Assembly (NCBI GenBank): GCA_015039365.1
Contig: WION01000021.1
Location: forward strand, 186,001 to 250,000
Direction of reading: 5' to 3'
DNA length: 64,000 bases
DNA from: Amanita rubescens
Taxonomy: Eukaryota > Basidiomycota > Agaricomycetes > Agaricales > Amanitaceae
Under the pieces are notes generated by a model that saw only the letters and a list, made by a program, of their open reading frames with translations, was not told where the DNA came from and searched no databases. The position numbers and the translations under genes were made by a program. Shown here in pieces: positions 45,533-56,401 of the stretch (its first letter is position 1; each line of letters starts with the position of its first letter).

Positions 45533-46918
45533 CCTGTAGCCAAGGTTCCGTCCTTCCCCCGCGATGCTGTGCAAATGCGTATTCCGCAGTTCAAATGAGT
45601 CACTGTGAGTTGACAGACGCCCGGGAATGTACTGCGGACCTTGGCGGCGATGTACGTTAAAGTTTGCATTTACCGGCCTGTGGGCCATTGTGGAAAAAGT
45701 TTGACCTGTGTTCGCACAGACCCAGATTGTCTTGAGGCCAAAATCACTTGTCGTCATCTTTCGGAGGCCTGAGGCCTGAGCCGCCAGAGGATCAAGCCTG
45801 GGGAAAAAAAATCCGCATAATGAAAAAAAACCCAAATTTGGGCATTTCCGGATCAGGCCTCCGACGACGCCCTCCTCTTGGTATTCCTTGCATTGGCTTC
45901 CTCGGTCTCCTCTGCCTCGGTGAATTCACGGTACTGGATGCACAGACACCCTTTGACTACTGGCGTTCCATCAACCGGGCACCTGCCTCGTTTGGTACTT
46001 ACGGCAACAGGGAGTGATATGCTCGGTACTGGCTTCTTTTCCTTCCTGTTACTACCGGTACATAAGTTCTTTATTTGAAGGCAACCGCATCCTGAAACCA
46101 CTTGCGGTGATCCAATCCCCTCGATACGGCCAGGAACAAATTTGTTCCTTTTCCATCCCGATTGATAGGACGGTAAGCCCCCAACTCGTTCCTGGTTCCT
46201 GTCACGCCTGCAATCATTAACGGATGCCGAGTTTGGGTCATTCCCTCCATGCTGGCGGTGCTACCGACCTCGCCCTCCGTGGGCCTCGGACGCTTTCACT
46301 ATTCACATTTGGAAAAACCCCTTTCTCATCCACGCGGCAGTCGCTTTCTGCCAAAAGAAAAACTGGTTCTCCCATCTATCGACTCACTACTATAGCACCT
46401 TAGCCGACTGCAGCTTAAATGTACATTGGGGGCGCGCCAGCCAGCGCGTCTACCTCTAGGGCCACGCACACCCTCTACATTGGCTCTCATGCACGGTCTA
46501 CCACGGGGCCATTCGGATTAGATCTATATGTTCCGTTCTTTATCGCATTTCTCGCATCCAACATCGCGACCCCAAAGCTTAAAGTTACACGTTCAGGTAC
46601 CAGTGATGTTTGAGTTCGTCGAATCTAATCATTATCGATATATCGCTCACACAGGCAGTGCTATTCTCTTACTATATGAAAACATCAATTCAACCGCAAC
46701 GTTCCATTTCCGAGCCCCTGGCTATGCAATGATATGCAGTTCTATTCCATTCAAACCTAGCCACATTGGAAATAGGGTTAGGCGCGTGTGGCGTATGTCA
46801 AGTATCATGAATAGGGTACAGATATTGGTTATAACATACCCTATGCCCAGTTTGCTCTCTCTACTTCCCCAGACACCACCCCTAAGCAAACGCTCGCCAG
46901 TCCGGTGGGTGGTCAACC
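45533..46918. other. Upstream region of receptor copy 1, part of tandem duplication
   Basis: Contains the left junction of the 4 kb duplication (AAACCCAAATTTGGGCATTT at about 45828, repeated at 49853). A minus-strand frame at 45853-46101 (ending FTEAEETEEANARNTKRRAS) is not kept open in the second unit, so it is not called as a gene. Confidence 0.5.
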
Positions 46919-48371
46919 ATGGGAGACATAACAAGAGTTGAAATTGCCAGGGCCGCAGTGACTGCTGCTGCAAGTCTTTTGTCCCTGATCGGCTCGGGGT
47001 TCATATTGGTCTGCTACGCCATCCTACCGCTCAACCACCATTTCCGTCATATATTGATTCTGAACCTTGCAACGTCCGGTACGCGACCACTGACTCATTC
47101 CTCGTATCAACACAAGGCTAAGAAAGCAATAGATTTCCTAAACTCCTTGAACAATTCTGTAGGCGGATTGTACATTCTAGCTCTCAAGAAACCTTTAAAA
47201 CCTGGACTCGCGTGCGTTTTCGACGGTTACGTTGCACAAGTTACCGTACTGGTGAGTTAGTTCATGATGATCGATTGATTCAGTTGACACGAGTCAATGC
47301 AAAGGCCACCGATTGTGCTATACTGGTTATTGCCATAACTACCGTGTACACGATCATTAGGAGGCATATATCGGCCGTTCCGGAAGGGCAATGGAAATAC
47401 AGACAAGCCGTGCTTCTTTCTTGTGCTATTTGGGCCTTTCCATTTTTCACAGGTGCGGTATACCGACCTCGATGCCTGCAGATAGACGTTGACGCTTTCT
47501 ATTCTCGTATCAGGGTTTCTAGCCTTGGGAATGGAATGGTATGCCCCGGCCACCGGCAATTGGTAGGTACCTTCTAGTAGCACGGCGGCCGCATGTTTGG
47601 TAATATTACGGTTATTTGACAGGTGCTGGATAGAACCCAAGCCAGTTTATCTCCGTTACCTACTCTTGCATGGTTGGCGATTCCTATTTATCATCATCGA
47701 GGTATGGTTTATTTTTAGCAGTCTAACTTAATACTAAAGCCGCTAGATCTCTCTTTACATCTATCTAGTAGGCTATCCTAATCAATTGGACAGTCTTGAT
47801 GGGCGTTAACCGTGATTTAAGAATATCTACCTTCGACGACACTATCGGGCACTGGCGGCCGAGGGTATATCACCACCGGGTGGTATAGGCTCGCGTTTCA
47901 CACGAACCGAACCTCGCCAAGAGTCGAGTTCGAGAGTCTTAGTAACGACTATTGACCTGGGAGAAAAAAGCACCATCAAAAGCACCTCGGAAGCTACGGC
48001 ATCGGTATACTCTCCAAATACGAGCCAAAGGTCCACTACTGGGTTACTTCCACAAGACAGGCCGCGCAGCACATTCTGGGCGCGCCTTACTGGCCTTCGA
48101 GGGACAAGTCGGACAACTAGCGATTTCTCAGCCGATGCCCGATATAAGGCGATTCAACGAGCGTTACTCCTCAATGCGTACCCTTTGGCGTACATCATCC
48201 TCTGGATTCCTGGGATTAGTTAATCGGTTGATAGAGGCTACTGGGCGTAAGTGCACGGTGACGCAGTTTCTACAGGCGACAGCGCAACTTGTGGGGTTGG
48301 CGAATGCACTGACGTATGGGTGGAATGAAAGAGTGGCAAATCAATTAAGAAAACGATTTTTAAAACGGTAA
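46919..48371 (+). CDS. Git3/cAMP-receptor-like seven-helix receptor, copy 1 (frame-disturbed 3' part)
   Basis: Putative plasma-membrane G-protein-coupled receptor. ATG 46919: VEIARAAVTAAASLLSLIGS and GFILVCYAIL (TM1), FRHILILNLATS (TM2 start), then after introns FLNSLNNSVGGLYILALKKP, DCAILVIAITTVYTIIRR (TM), QAVLLSCAIWAFPFFT (TM), MEWYAPATGNWCWIEPKPVY and LRYLLLHGWRFLFIIIEV (typical Git3-like block), ISLYIYL, a cytosolic loop with GGIGSRFTRTEPRQESSSRV, then LLLNAYPLAYIILWIPG and ATGRKCTVTQFLQATAQLVG to stop 48371. Relative to copy 2 a T is missing near 47817 and an A is added at 48218 (GGATT-A-GTTAAT), so the last helices fall out of frame. Ligand unknown. Confidence 0.75.
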
Positions 48372-48600
48372 ATGGATCATGGAATGGACGGACTTGCTAT
48401 GCGACGCTTTCATTGGACGATGTTTACGGAATGAATGTTACGGATTTGACGGTTGAAACGTGTAACAGCGAGGAATTAGTGACTGATGAGTGCGGAATTT
48501 TGGGCTACGGTATTTTTGTATATTTAGTTCCTGTACTACTAATTTTATCCGAGGCTAGCATCGTGTTGTTCAGGTATCGGGCCAATGTAGATAGATGGGT
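48372..48600. other. 3' flank between receptor copy 1 and convergent gene
   Basis: Short spacer duplicated at 52341-52540. Nothing recognised. Confidence 0.4.
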
Positions 48601-49770
48601 GGACCATCCGTCAGCTGTCGTTCTGCCTCTTGTTGTCCTTTTCAGCCGTTGTTGTCTCTCCTCCTGTTCCTTCCTCATCTGCCGCTCCCTCTCGTCCCGC
48701 TCTCGTCTTTCCTTCTCTCGTTCCTGTCTCTCCTTCGCTTGCTCGAAACTGGAGCTTTGCTACTTGCCCAGCAAGTTCGCTCGCCTTCCGAATTTCCTCC
48801 TTCCTTGACTCTTCATACCCCTCGCGCTAAATTATCTGTTGTCAGCGCCGCAAAGGAAAATCCGAATGAACACCAACCTGATTGTCCTTGATCTGTCTCT
48901 CCTTCGTAAATTTGTCCCAGATCTCGCCGATATGAATTGTATCACGAGAATAGACAGGAACAACACCAATTCTTCCAGTTGAGGCCAGGCCTTTCCACCT
49001 CTTCCTCTTCTGCTCAGGTCTCACGATCTCGTTCTTGTGTATCGATGCCCATTTTTCTACCAAGCCGAAGATAGTATCGGCGAACCAATAACACTGGCGT
49101 CCGAGGAGAGTGTAAGTGGCATTGTCATTATTGACGACGTTGACTAGAATCATGACATCCCAAAGGTTCGGGCGCTTTGGACGATCGCCCTTGAATGTGA
49201 TGGTTCTCAGAACTTTTGAGTGTGGGGGATGACCACTGATCCTGGTGATTGTATCTGCGGCCAGATGTTGGTTCGAGCTGATGGCGGACGAACGGGGCAG
49301 TGAGTCCTCCGATAGGTGTCGTACAATCCTTCGAATGGAGCCGGTCACCTTGGGGATCCCCCCCTTTATCGATATGAGGGTAACGACAATCTAGACGATT
49401 GGGGATCAATGGATGTGGAGAAGGCGCCTCGAAATCGGTAAAATCGGGTCCACTGATGGCGATGAGCAGGAGGAAATTGACATGCTGCCTTTGTGCTCGC
49501 CAACGGAACGATCGGTACGAAATTCCAATTTCTGCTTCTTGTTATCGGTAAACTCGTAAATAACGGAACTCGTGCCCTATTGAGAGTGTTGGTATCTTTG
49601 CAGTGAGACGGTTTCTTCAACCGGTAGCCTGAAAGGTCTTGCAAGTTGCCACATAGAAATACTTTCCGAGTCCCAGCCTCGCAAACACGTCATGAGTCAT
49701 GACAACATGAGTCCAGGTGTCGATGCGCATCTGCTCTTGCCCATGGTATTCATGGCCATGCCCGACGGCC
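48600..49770 (-). pseudogene. Unknown conserved coiled-coil protein, degenerate copy 1
   Basis: Readable leftward from about 49735 (IDTWTHVVMTHDVFARLG), then the region 48842-49348 with LSEDSLPRSSAISSNQHLAA, NLWDVMILVNVVNNDNATYT, LLGRQCYWFADTIFGLVEKW and IHIGEIWDKFTKERQIKDNQ. After an intron comes a charged tail (YEESRKEEIRKASELAGQVA) that becomes a coiled coil only after a one-base shift (CTCCAGTTTCGAGCAAG against CTCCAGCTTGAGCAAG in copy 2). The CYWFADTIF block marks a family seen in mushroom genomes whose function I do not know. The N-terminal part is also frame-broken against copy 2. Confidence 0.55.
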
Positions 49771-49796
49771 GCGACAGAAAGTTGCGAAGGCCATGA

Positions 49797-50907
49797 GCCA
49801 CCAGAGGATCAGCGCCCTGAGGAAATAACTCGGCCTGGATAAATTTAAAAAAAACCCAAATTTGGGCATTTCCGGATCAGGCGGGCCTCCGACAACCTTC
49901 TCTTCAGTATTCCTTGCCATTGGCTTCCTCGGTCTCCTCTGCCTCGGTGAATCTCACAGTACTGGATGCACAAACACCCTTTGACTACCGGCGCTCCACC
50001 AACCGAGAATCCGCCTCCTTTGGCACTGACTCCTTTTCCTTCCTGAGGTTACCGGCACATAGTACGGCCAAGGCGAAGGCAACCACATCCTCATCCTAGC
50101 TCGAAATCACCTGCTGGACCCAATTCCCTCGGTACGGCAAGGGACGGATCGTTCCCCTTTCACCCTGACCTCTGGCTCTGACAGGATGGTAAACCCCCAA
50201 CTCGTTCCTGGTTCCTGTCACACCTGCAATCATTAGCGGATTCTGAGTTTGGTGGTCCGACTTATTCCCTCCGTGCTGGCGGTGCTACCGACCTCGCCCT
50301 CCATGGGCCTCGGACGCTTTCACTATTTACATTATTTTGGAAAAACACCTTCCTCATCCACGCGGCACTTCCTTACAGCCAAAGGCAAAACTGACCTCTC
50401 TCGATATACATCGGCGGCGCGCCAGCCAGCGCGTCTGCCTCTAGGCCCACGCACTCCCTCTACATTGACTCTCATGCAGGGTCTACCACGGGGCCACTCG
50501 GATCAGATATGTTCCGTTTTTTATCGCATTTCTCGCATCCAACTGTTTTAGTTCGTCGACTATAATCGTTAATATCGATATATTGCTCACAGCAACCGTA
50601 CCCTTTTACAGGCAGTGCTATTCTCTTACTATATGAAAACTATTGATACAGCAATGCTCTTTCAAAAGCAGCGCTATTCTCTTATTATATGAGAACATCA
50701 ATTCAACACGTCATTGTCGACCGCAACGTTCCACTTCAAGTCCCTGGCTGCAATGATAAGGATCTGGCTAGGTGCTTGTGGCGTATGTCAATTATCATGA
50801 ATAGGGTACATATATTGGTTATAACATACCTTAAGCCCAGTTTCTCTCTCCACTTCCCCACACAACCCCCCTAAGCAAACGCTCGCCAGTCCGGTGGGTG
50901 GTCAACC
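49797..50907. other. Upstream region of receptor copy 2
   Basis: Second-unit equivalent of 45780-46918. It holds short internal repeats (GCTATTCTCTTA..TATATGA at about 50618 and 50670). No gene recognised. Confidence 0.45.
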
Positions 50908-52340
50908 ATGGGAGACATAACAAGAGTTGAAATTGCCATAGCCGCAGTGACCGCTGTTGCAAGCCTTTTGTCCGTGATCGGCTCGGGGTTCATATTGGTC
51001 TGCTACGCCATCCTACCGCTCAACCACCATTTCCGTCATATATTGATTTTGAACCTTGCAACGTCCGGTGCGTGACCACTGATTCATTCCTTATATCAAC
51101 ACAAGGCTAATAAAGCACTAGATTTCTTAAACTCCTTGAACAATTCTGTAGGCGGATTGTACATTCTAGCTTTCAGGAAACGTTTAGAGCCTGGACGCGC
51201 GTGCGTTTTCGATGGTTTTGTTGCACAAGTTACCGTGCTGGTGAGTTAGTTTCATGATGATCGATCGATTTAGTTGACACGAGTCAATGCAAAGGCCACC
51301 GATTGTGCTATACTGGTTATTGCCATAACTACCGTGTACACGATCACCAGGAGGCATATATCGGCAGTTCCGGAAGGGCAATGGAAACACAGACAAGCGG
51401 TGCTTCTTTCTTGTGCTATTTGGGCCTTTCCCTTTTTCACAGGTGCGGTATACCGACCTCGATGCCTGCAGATAGACGTTGACGCTTTCTATTCTCGTAT
51501 CAGGGTTTCTAGCATTGGGAATGGGATGGTATGCCCCGGCCACTGGCAATTGGTAGGTACCTTCTAGTAGCCCGGCGGCCACATGTTTGGTAACATTACG
51601 GTTATTCGACAGGTGCTGGATAGAACCCAAGCCAGTTTACCTCCGTTACCTACTCTTGCATGGTTGGCGATTCCTGTTTATCATCATCGAGGTATGGTTC
51701 ATTTTTAGCAGTCTAACTTAATACTAAAGCCGCTAGATCTCGCTTTACATCTATCTAGTACGCAGTCTTAATCAGTTGGATAGTGTTAATAGGCGTTAAC
51801 CGTGATTTTAAGAATATCTACCTTCGACGACACTATCGAGCACTGGTGGCTCAGGGTATATCACCACCGGGTGGTATAGGCTCGCGTTCCACACACACCG
51901 AACCTCGCCAAGAATCGAGTTCAAGAGTCACCATCGGCCCGGGAGAAAAAAGCACCTCGGAAGCCACGGCATCGGTATACTCTCCAAATCCGAGCCAAAG
52001 GTCCACTATTGGGTTACTTCCACAAAGCAGACCACGCAGCACATTCTGGTCGCGCCTTACTGGCCTTCGAGGGACGAGTCGGACGATGAGCGATTTCCCT
52101 GCTGATGCCGGATATAAAGTGATTCAACGAGCGTTACTCCTCAATGCGTACCCTTTGGCGTACATCATCCTCTGGATTCCTGGGATTGTTAATCGGTTGA
52201 TAGAGGCTACTGGGCGTGAGTGCACGGTGACGCAGTTTCTACAGGCGACAGCGCAACTTGTGGGGTTGGCGAATGCGCTGACGTATGGGTGGAATGAAAA
52301 AGTGGCGAATCAATTAAGAAAACGATTTTTAAAACGGTAA
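50908..52340 (+). CDS. Git3/cAMP-receptor-like seven-helix receptor, copy 2
   Basis: Tandem paralog of the receptor at 46919. ATG 50908: VEIAIAAVTAVASLLSVIGS, FRHILILNLATS, FLNSLNNSVGGLYILAFRKR, DCAILVIAITTVYTITRR, QAVLLSCAIWAFPFFT, a YAPATGNWCWIEPKP-type block across an intron, and LRYLLLHGWRFLF. The last exon is open from 51783: YLRRHYRALVAQGISPPGGI, the Ser/Pro-rich cytosolic loop, IQRALLLNAYPLAYIILWIP and ATGRECTVTQFLQATAQLVG, then LRKRFLKR and stop at 52340. Its 3' exon is in one frame, unlike copy 1, so this is the better candidate for a working gene. About five introns. Ligand and G protein unknown. Confidence 0.82.
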
Positions 52341-52540
52341 ATGGATCATGGAATGGACGGACTTGCTATGCGACGCTTTCATTGGACGATGTTTACGGAA
52401 TGAATGTTACGGATTTGACAGGAATTAGTGACTGATGAGTGCGGAATTTTGGGCTACGGTATTTTTGTATATTCCTGTACTACTAATTTTATCCGAGGCT
52501 AGCATCGTGTTGTTCGGTATCGGGCCAATGTAGATAGATG

Positions 52541-53690
52541 GGTGGACCATCCGTCAGCTGTCGTTCTGCCTCTTGTTGTCTTTTCAGCCGTTGTTCTCCT
52601 GTTCCTTCCTCATCTGCCGCTCCCTCTCGTCCCGCTCTCGTCTTTCCTTCTCTCGTTCCTATCTCTCCTTCGCTTGCTCAAGCTGGAGCTTTGCTACTTG
52701 CCCAGCAAGTTCGCTCGCCTTCCGAATTTCCTCCTTCCTTGACTCTTCATACCCCTCGCGCCAAATTATCTGTTGTCAGCGCCGCAAAGGGAAATACGAA
52801 TGAACACCAACCTGTTTGTCCATGATATGCCTCTCTTTCGCAAATTTGTCCCAGATCTTGTTGATGTGAACCGTATCGCGACGATAGACTGGGAACAACA
52901 CCGAGCTTCCCGGTTGTAGCCAGGCCTCTGAACCATTTTACCCGCCTCTTCTCGGTCGGGCTCATGCTTCCATCCTCGTGTATCGTCGCCCATTTTTTTC
53001 AGCAAGCCGAATATGGTATCCGCAAACCAATAACATTGGCGCTTGAGGAGCTTATATGTGCTCTCTTGATGAACGACGCTGACAAGAATCATAGCGTCCG
53101 AAACGTGATGGTTCTGAGAACCTGAGAATCTGAGGGAAGACCGTTGATCGTGGTAACTGTATCCGCAGCGAGATATTGATTCGAGCTCATGGCGGACGGA
53201 CGGGGTAGTGAGTCCTCCGATAGGCGTATAGTCTTTCCAATGGAGCTAGTCACCTTGGAGATGCTCCCCTTCAGAGGTAACGACAATCTAGACGATCGGG
53301 GGCTGGGACGTGGAGAAGGAGCCTCGAAATCGGTAAAATTGGTAACAATAGATTCCATCGATGGCGACATGGTGCGTTTGCGCTCGCCAGCGGAACGGTC
53401 TGTGCACAATTCCAATTTCTGCCGCTTGTCATTCCTAAACTAATAAATGACGAATTCGTGTTCATTGCGAGTGGTGGTAACTTTGCAGTGAGAGGCCTTC
53501 TCCAACCGGTAGCCTGTAAGCCCTTGCCACATGGAAATGCTTTCCGAAGTCCAGCCTCGTAAGCACGACATGACAACATGAATCCAGGTGTCGATGAGCA
53601 TTGGATGAGGAATGGATCTGCTCTTCTCCATGGTGTCCATGGTTGTGCCCAAAGGCCGCGACAGAAAGTTGCGAACAAAGTCCATGAATG
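52541..53690 (-). pseudogene. Unknown conserved coiled-coil protein, copy 2
   Basis: Paralog of 48600-49770. N-terminal part MLIDTWIHVVMSCLRGWTSE and MWQGLTGYRLEKASHCKVTT reads well (53440-53600). Then come GSISKVTSSIGKTIRLSEDS, MILVSVVHQESTYKLLKRQC and CYWFADTIFGL (about 53030), followed by a lost frame, and finally the coiled coil KLQLEQAKER, interrupted by TAG, EREKERRERDERERQMRKEQ. The stop and frame loss suggest a pseudogene. It converges on receptor copy 2. Confidence 0.55.
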
Positions 53691-53916
53691 AAAATGCCGG
53701 TTCTCTGAGTTATACCTAGCGAGACCTGAGTCGCAGCCGGATTTAGTAACCCAAATGGAAGTTACGGCATTAACTTCGTGCTGCCGGGAGGCGTAACTTT
53801 CGCTGAATATTACTATCGCAAATATTATTTCGTTTGTCGAAAACCGACGACACAGTGGGCGTACCTGCGAAACTTGCATCGCTTGAAATGACGATTATCA
53901 CGTGCGTCCCCTTACC

Positions 53917-55251
53917 ATGCACTACGACTTGACTGGACCGCTCAGTCCCTTAACGGAACTGAGCGACGGTTCCACCTCGGCTCAGACGCTCAGTTCCTTA
54001 TCACAACTAGGCGACGATTTCCTTAAGACCGTTTTGGTTCTCATGAACAACGCAACCCCAACCGTAGGACACGTTGTGGAAGCAAACGCCCAGCTCGATG
54101 TTTTTGAAAATGTTCCTATGGAGAATCGTAGAGTTGGAACTGAGATCGACTCGCTTAGGGTCCTTAGAGAGATGCTAAACAACGCCCCTACAGATCGAGG
54201 CAAACGTTATGTTGCGTGTGCGGTAATTTGTTGCCAAGGTCCGGAACAATGGGTTAGGTTGGCATCCGACTGGGTGCATTTTCTATTATGGCCATGTACG
54301 TCCAGAGGTTCTCCTACTTCCTCACTCATCGTTTACCGGTAGTTAAGAGCGCATATAAGAGCAAATCGCCCTGTGCCTCCCCACATTCAGTCATTACGTT
54401 GCCTGAGACAGAAGCATCGATCACCGTTAGGAGAGACGAACATTTCCTCTGCCTCGTATGTTTTTTGTTTGAACTAAAATTTGATTTTTTACGTCCAAAA
54501 CAGCTCAAAGAGCGTCAAGGAAACAAATGTGCTGTCATAGTCAAGCCTCCTGGCAGGATTAAGACCATTGGCACCCACATTATTCGAAGATCGATTGCTA
54601 AAGCGGACAACTCAAACGCGGGATTGGTCAGTACCCATTCCATCATATTCTTATTCCGTACTATGCAGAGCCTCTTTAGCATATCTCCTTGCCGGCGACT
54701 TGGGACATCCTCCGGCATTACGCCGATCTTTCGGAAGACACGATTCGGGATCTTGAAAATATCATAGATTCGCCTAGTAATGGAATACTGTTGCAAACCG
54801 AAATGCATGATGGATTCGACAACTTTGAATGGTGCTTTGAAGCAACGGTCTGTACTCCCTTAATTCAATGTTTTGTACAAGCTCACTCCGATAGGATCAA
54901 CCTAATGTGTACAACATAAAGTGGCTCTCAGAGGATGGGCCATTGGGAGCCTGGGTAACTGGGGGCCTTGACCAAGTACAATTCACAAATCAATCAGCGA
55001 ACGATATCCCGCTCCCAAATGCCCAGTTTTTGGCAATTCACGCGGCGATTGCCAGGGTCCTCCATTTGAGCGGTGCAGCGGAACCATTGGATCTTGTTAT
55101 GGACAGGTTTGATTCCGGATCGTCGTCTCCAGTGCCCTCTGGGAAGTATGGCAGCGCTGACCTTGCCATTCGATGGTCACTTCTTGAACTGTTTGGAGAC
55201 AACCTTACTCACTTGCCCACGGAAATCCGAGCATTTGGGAATAGATGTTGA
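53917..55251 (+). CDS. HNH_2-type endonuclease-like protein, near complete
   Basis: Family member related to the remnant at 11235-11832. ATG 53917 gives MHYDLTGPLSPLTELSDGST, a helical region (TPTVGHVVEANAQLDVFENV), then LREMLNNAPTDRGKRYVACA and QGPEQWVRLASDWVHFLLWP, standard for the family. The HNH domain follows: QLKERQGNKCAVIVKPPGRI with GTHIIRRSI (first His kept), then after an intron LRHYADLSEDTIRDLENIID, SPSNGILLQTEMHDGFDNFE and WCFEAT (asparagine and second His kept). The last exon has WLSEDGPLGAWVTGG and FLAIHAAIARVLHLSGAAEP, stop at 55251. Four or so introns; the one at about 54850-54905 could not be placed exactly. Target and biological role unknown. Confidence 0.8.
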
Positions 55252-55552
55252 ATTGTATAATTAAGTATGTTTAAACCTGGTTTACTATTATCTAATCCCG
55301 ACGTAACACCTTCACACCCGTTCTCGCGCATCGCGCCGCCGCTGTCCGTCAGCGGACCACTCACACTTTCTTTGTGAGAGTTACGAGTGCCCTTTCTGAG
55401 CGTCTAGTTGACATTACGGCTGATTAAGACGATGCTTCGTCAGCCATGTCTCAGTGAGAGCAGATCTAGCAGCCACGGGTGATGGCGTTTTAGACGTTCG
55501 TCTACTTCCCAAGGTAGACTCGGAGGGAACTTGTTAATTAACCGCTGTTTAG

Positions 55553-56306
55553 GGACAATTTAACGAAGTGTTGAAACGGAATTACCTCACCTAAATGCCG
55601 CGTTCGGGAAATTGAGTGATAAGAACAAGAAATACAAGCCAGAGCTCGCTATCATCATCTGCGGGTAGGCACCATTCCCCTCTCACATTCCAAACTATAC
55701 TGATTTCCCGTGTCTTGTAGCAAACGCCATCACGCAAAGTATTTTATTCCAACATCATTTCCTAGAACTTTACTAACCAAACAGATTCTTCCCTACAACG
55801 CGTCAAGAAGCCGACTCGACGGCGACCCGGCACGATCGTTGACAGGGGCGTTACCTCAGTGCAAGATCGCGTCCCGACTTCTTACCAGCATACACCAGGT
55901 ACGACTTTGATTTTTACCTTCAAGCGCACGCAGGAATCCAGGGTACTGTCAGGTCGACCCATTACACGGTCGTCTACGACGGAATCGGATTGGGCGCTGA
56001 TGAAATCCAAAAGAATATGAATTTTGCTAGTTATATGTATGCCCGTGCGACGAGATCTGTGAGCCTCGTTCCGCCTGCGTATTATGCGGATTTAGCTTTT
56101 GAGCGCGGGAGGTGTTATCTGCACGAGTTTCTTGCTGCTGGCATGCAACGAAGTGCGAGAAGCGTTTCTGGAGAAGAGAAGAGGAGCGTTTACGAAAGCG
56201 GTGAGAAATATTGGGGAAAGGGGGTAAGTTCGTTTTACTTCTTGATGATGCAATCTAATATGCGTATTTGGCAGCTAACATCAGGGACACGATGTTTTAT
56301 ATTTAA
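55553..56306 (+). pseudogene. Argonaute remnant AGO-E (3' end of PIWI only)
   Basis: Begins abruptly after an intron-like TTTAG with GQFNEVLKRNYLT, equal to AGO-A GQFNDVLNKEL, then stops and shifts. KYKPELAIIICG-like and KRHHAK-like pieces follow out of frame, then an open block YDFDFYLQAHAGIQGTV, RSTHYTVVYDGIGLGADEIQ (catalytic His), FASYMYARATRSVSLVPPAY and LAFERGRCYLHEFLAAG, then after an intron NIRDTMFYI and a stop at 56306. The first two thirds of the gene and the promoter hairpin are absent. Closest to AGO-A. The 300 bases before it (55252-55552) show no Argonaute sequence. Confidence 0.85.
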
Positions 56307-56401
56307 ACAGATTTGACCTAGGAGACTAACGTAAAGAAAGACCTGTGTGCCTATCGTACCATGCAAGTGCATTGCGAACGCATCATCAAGCTACAGGATG
56401 G

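Larger units (their letters stand above)
45780..53690. repeat. Tandem segmental duplication (units about 45780-49796 and 49797-53690)
   Basis: Two units of about 4 kb in direct orientation, each beginning with CCAGAGGATCA and CAAATTTGGGCATTTCCGGA, then a receptor gene on plus and a coiled-coil gene on minus, ending near GCCGCGACAGAAAGTTGCGA (49768 and 53656). Divergence is by substitutions and many short indels. Confidence 0.9.

Noticed and set aside
45853..46101. Minus-strand frame ending in a Glu/Ala-rich stretch
   Set aside because: The frame is not preserved in the second unit of the tandem duplication (49880-50010), so coding is not supported.
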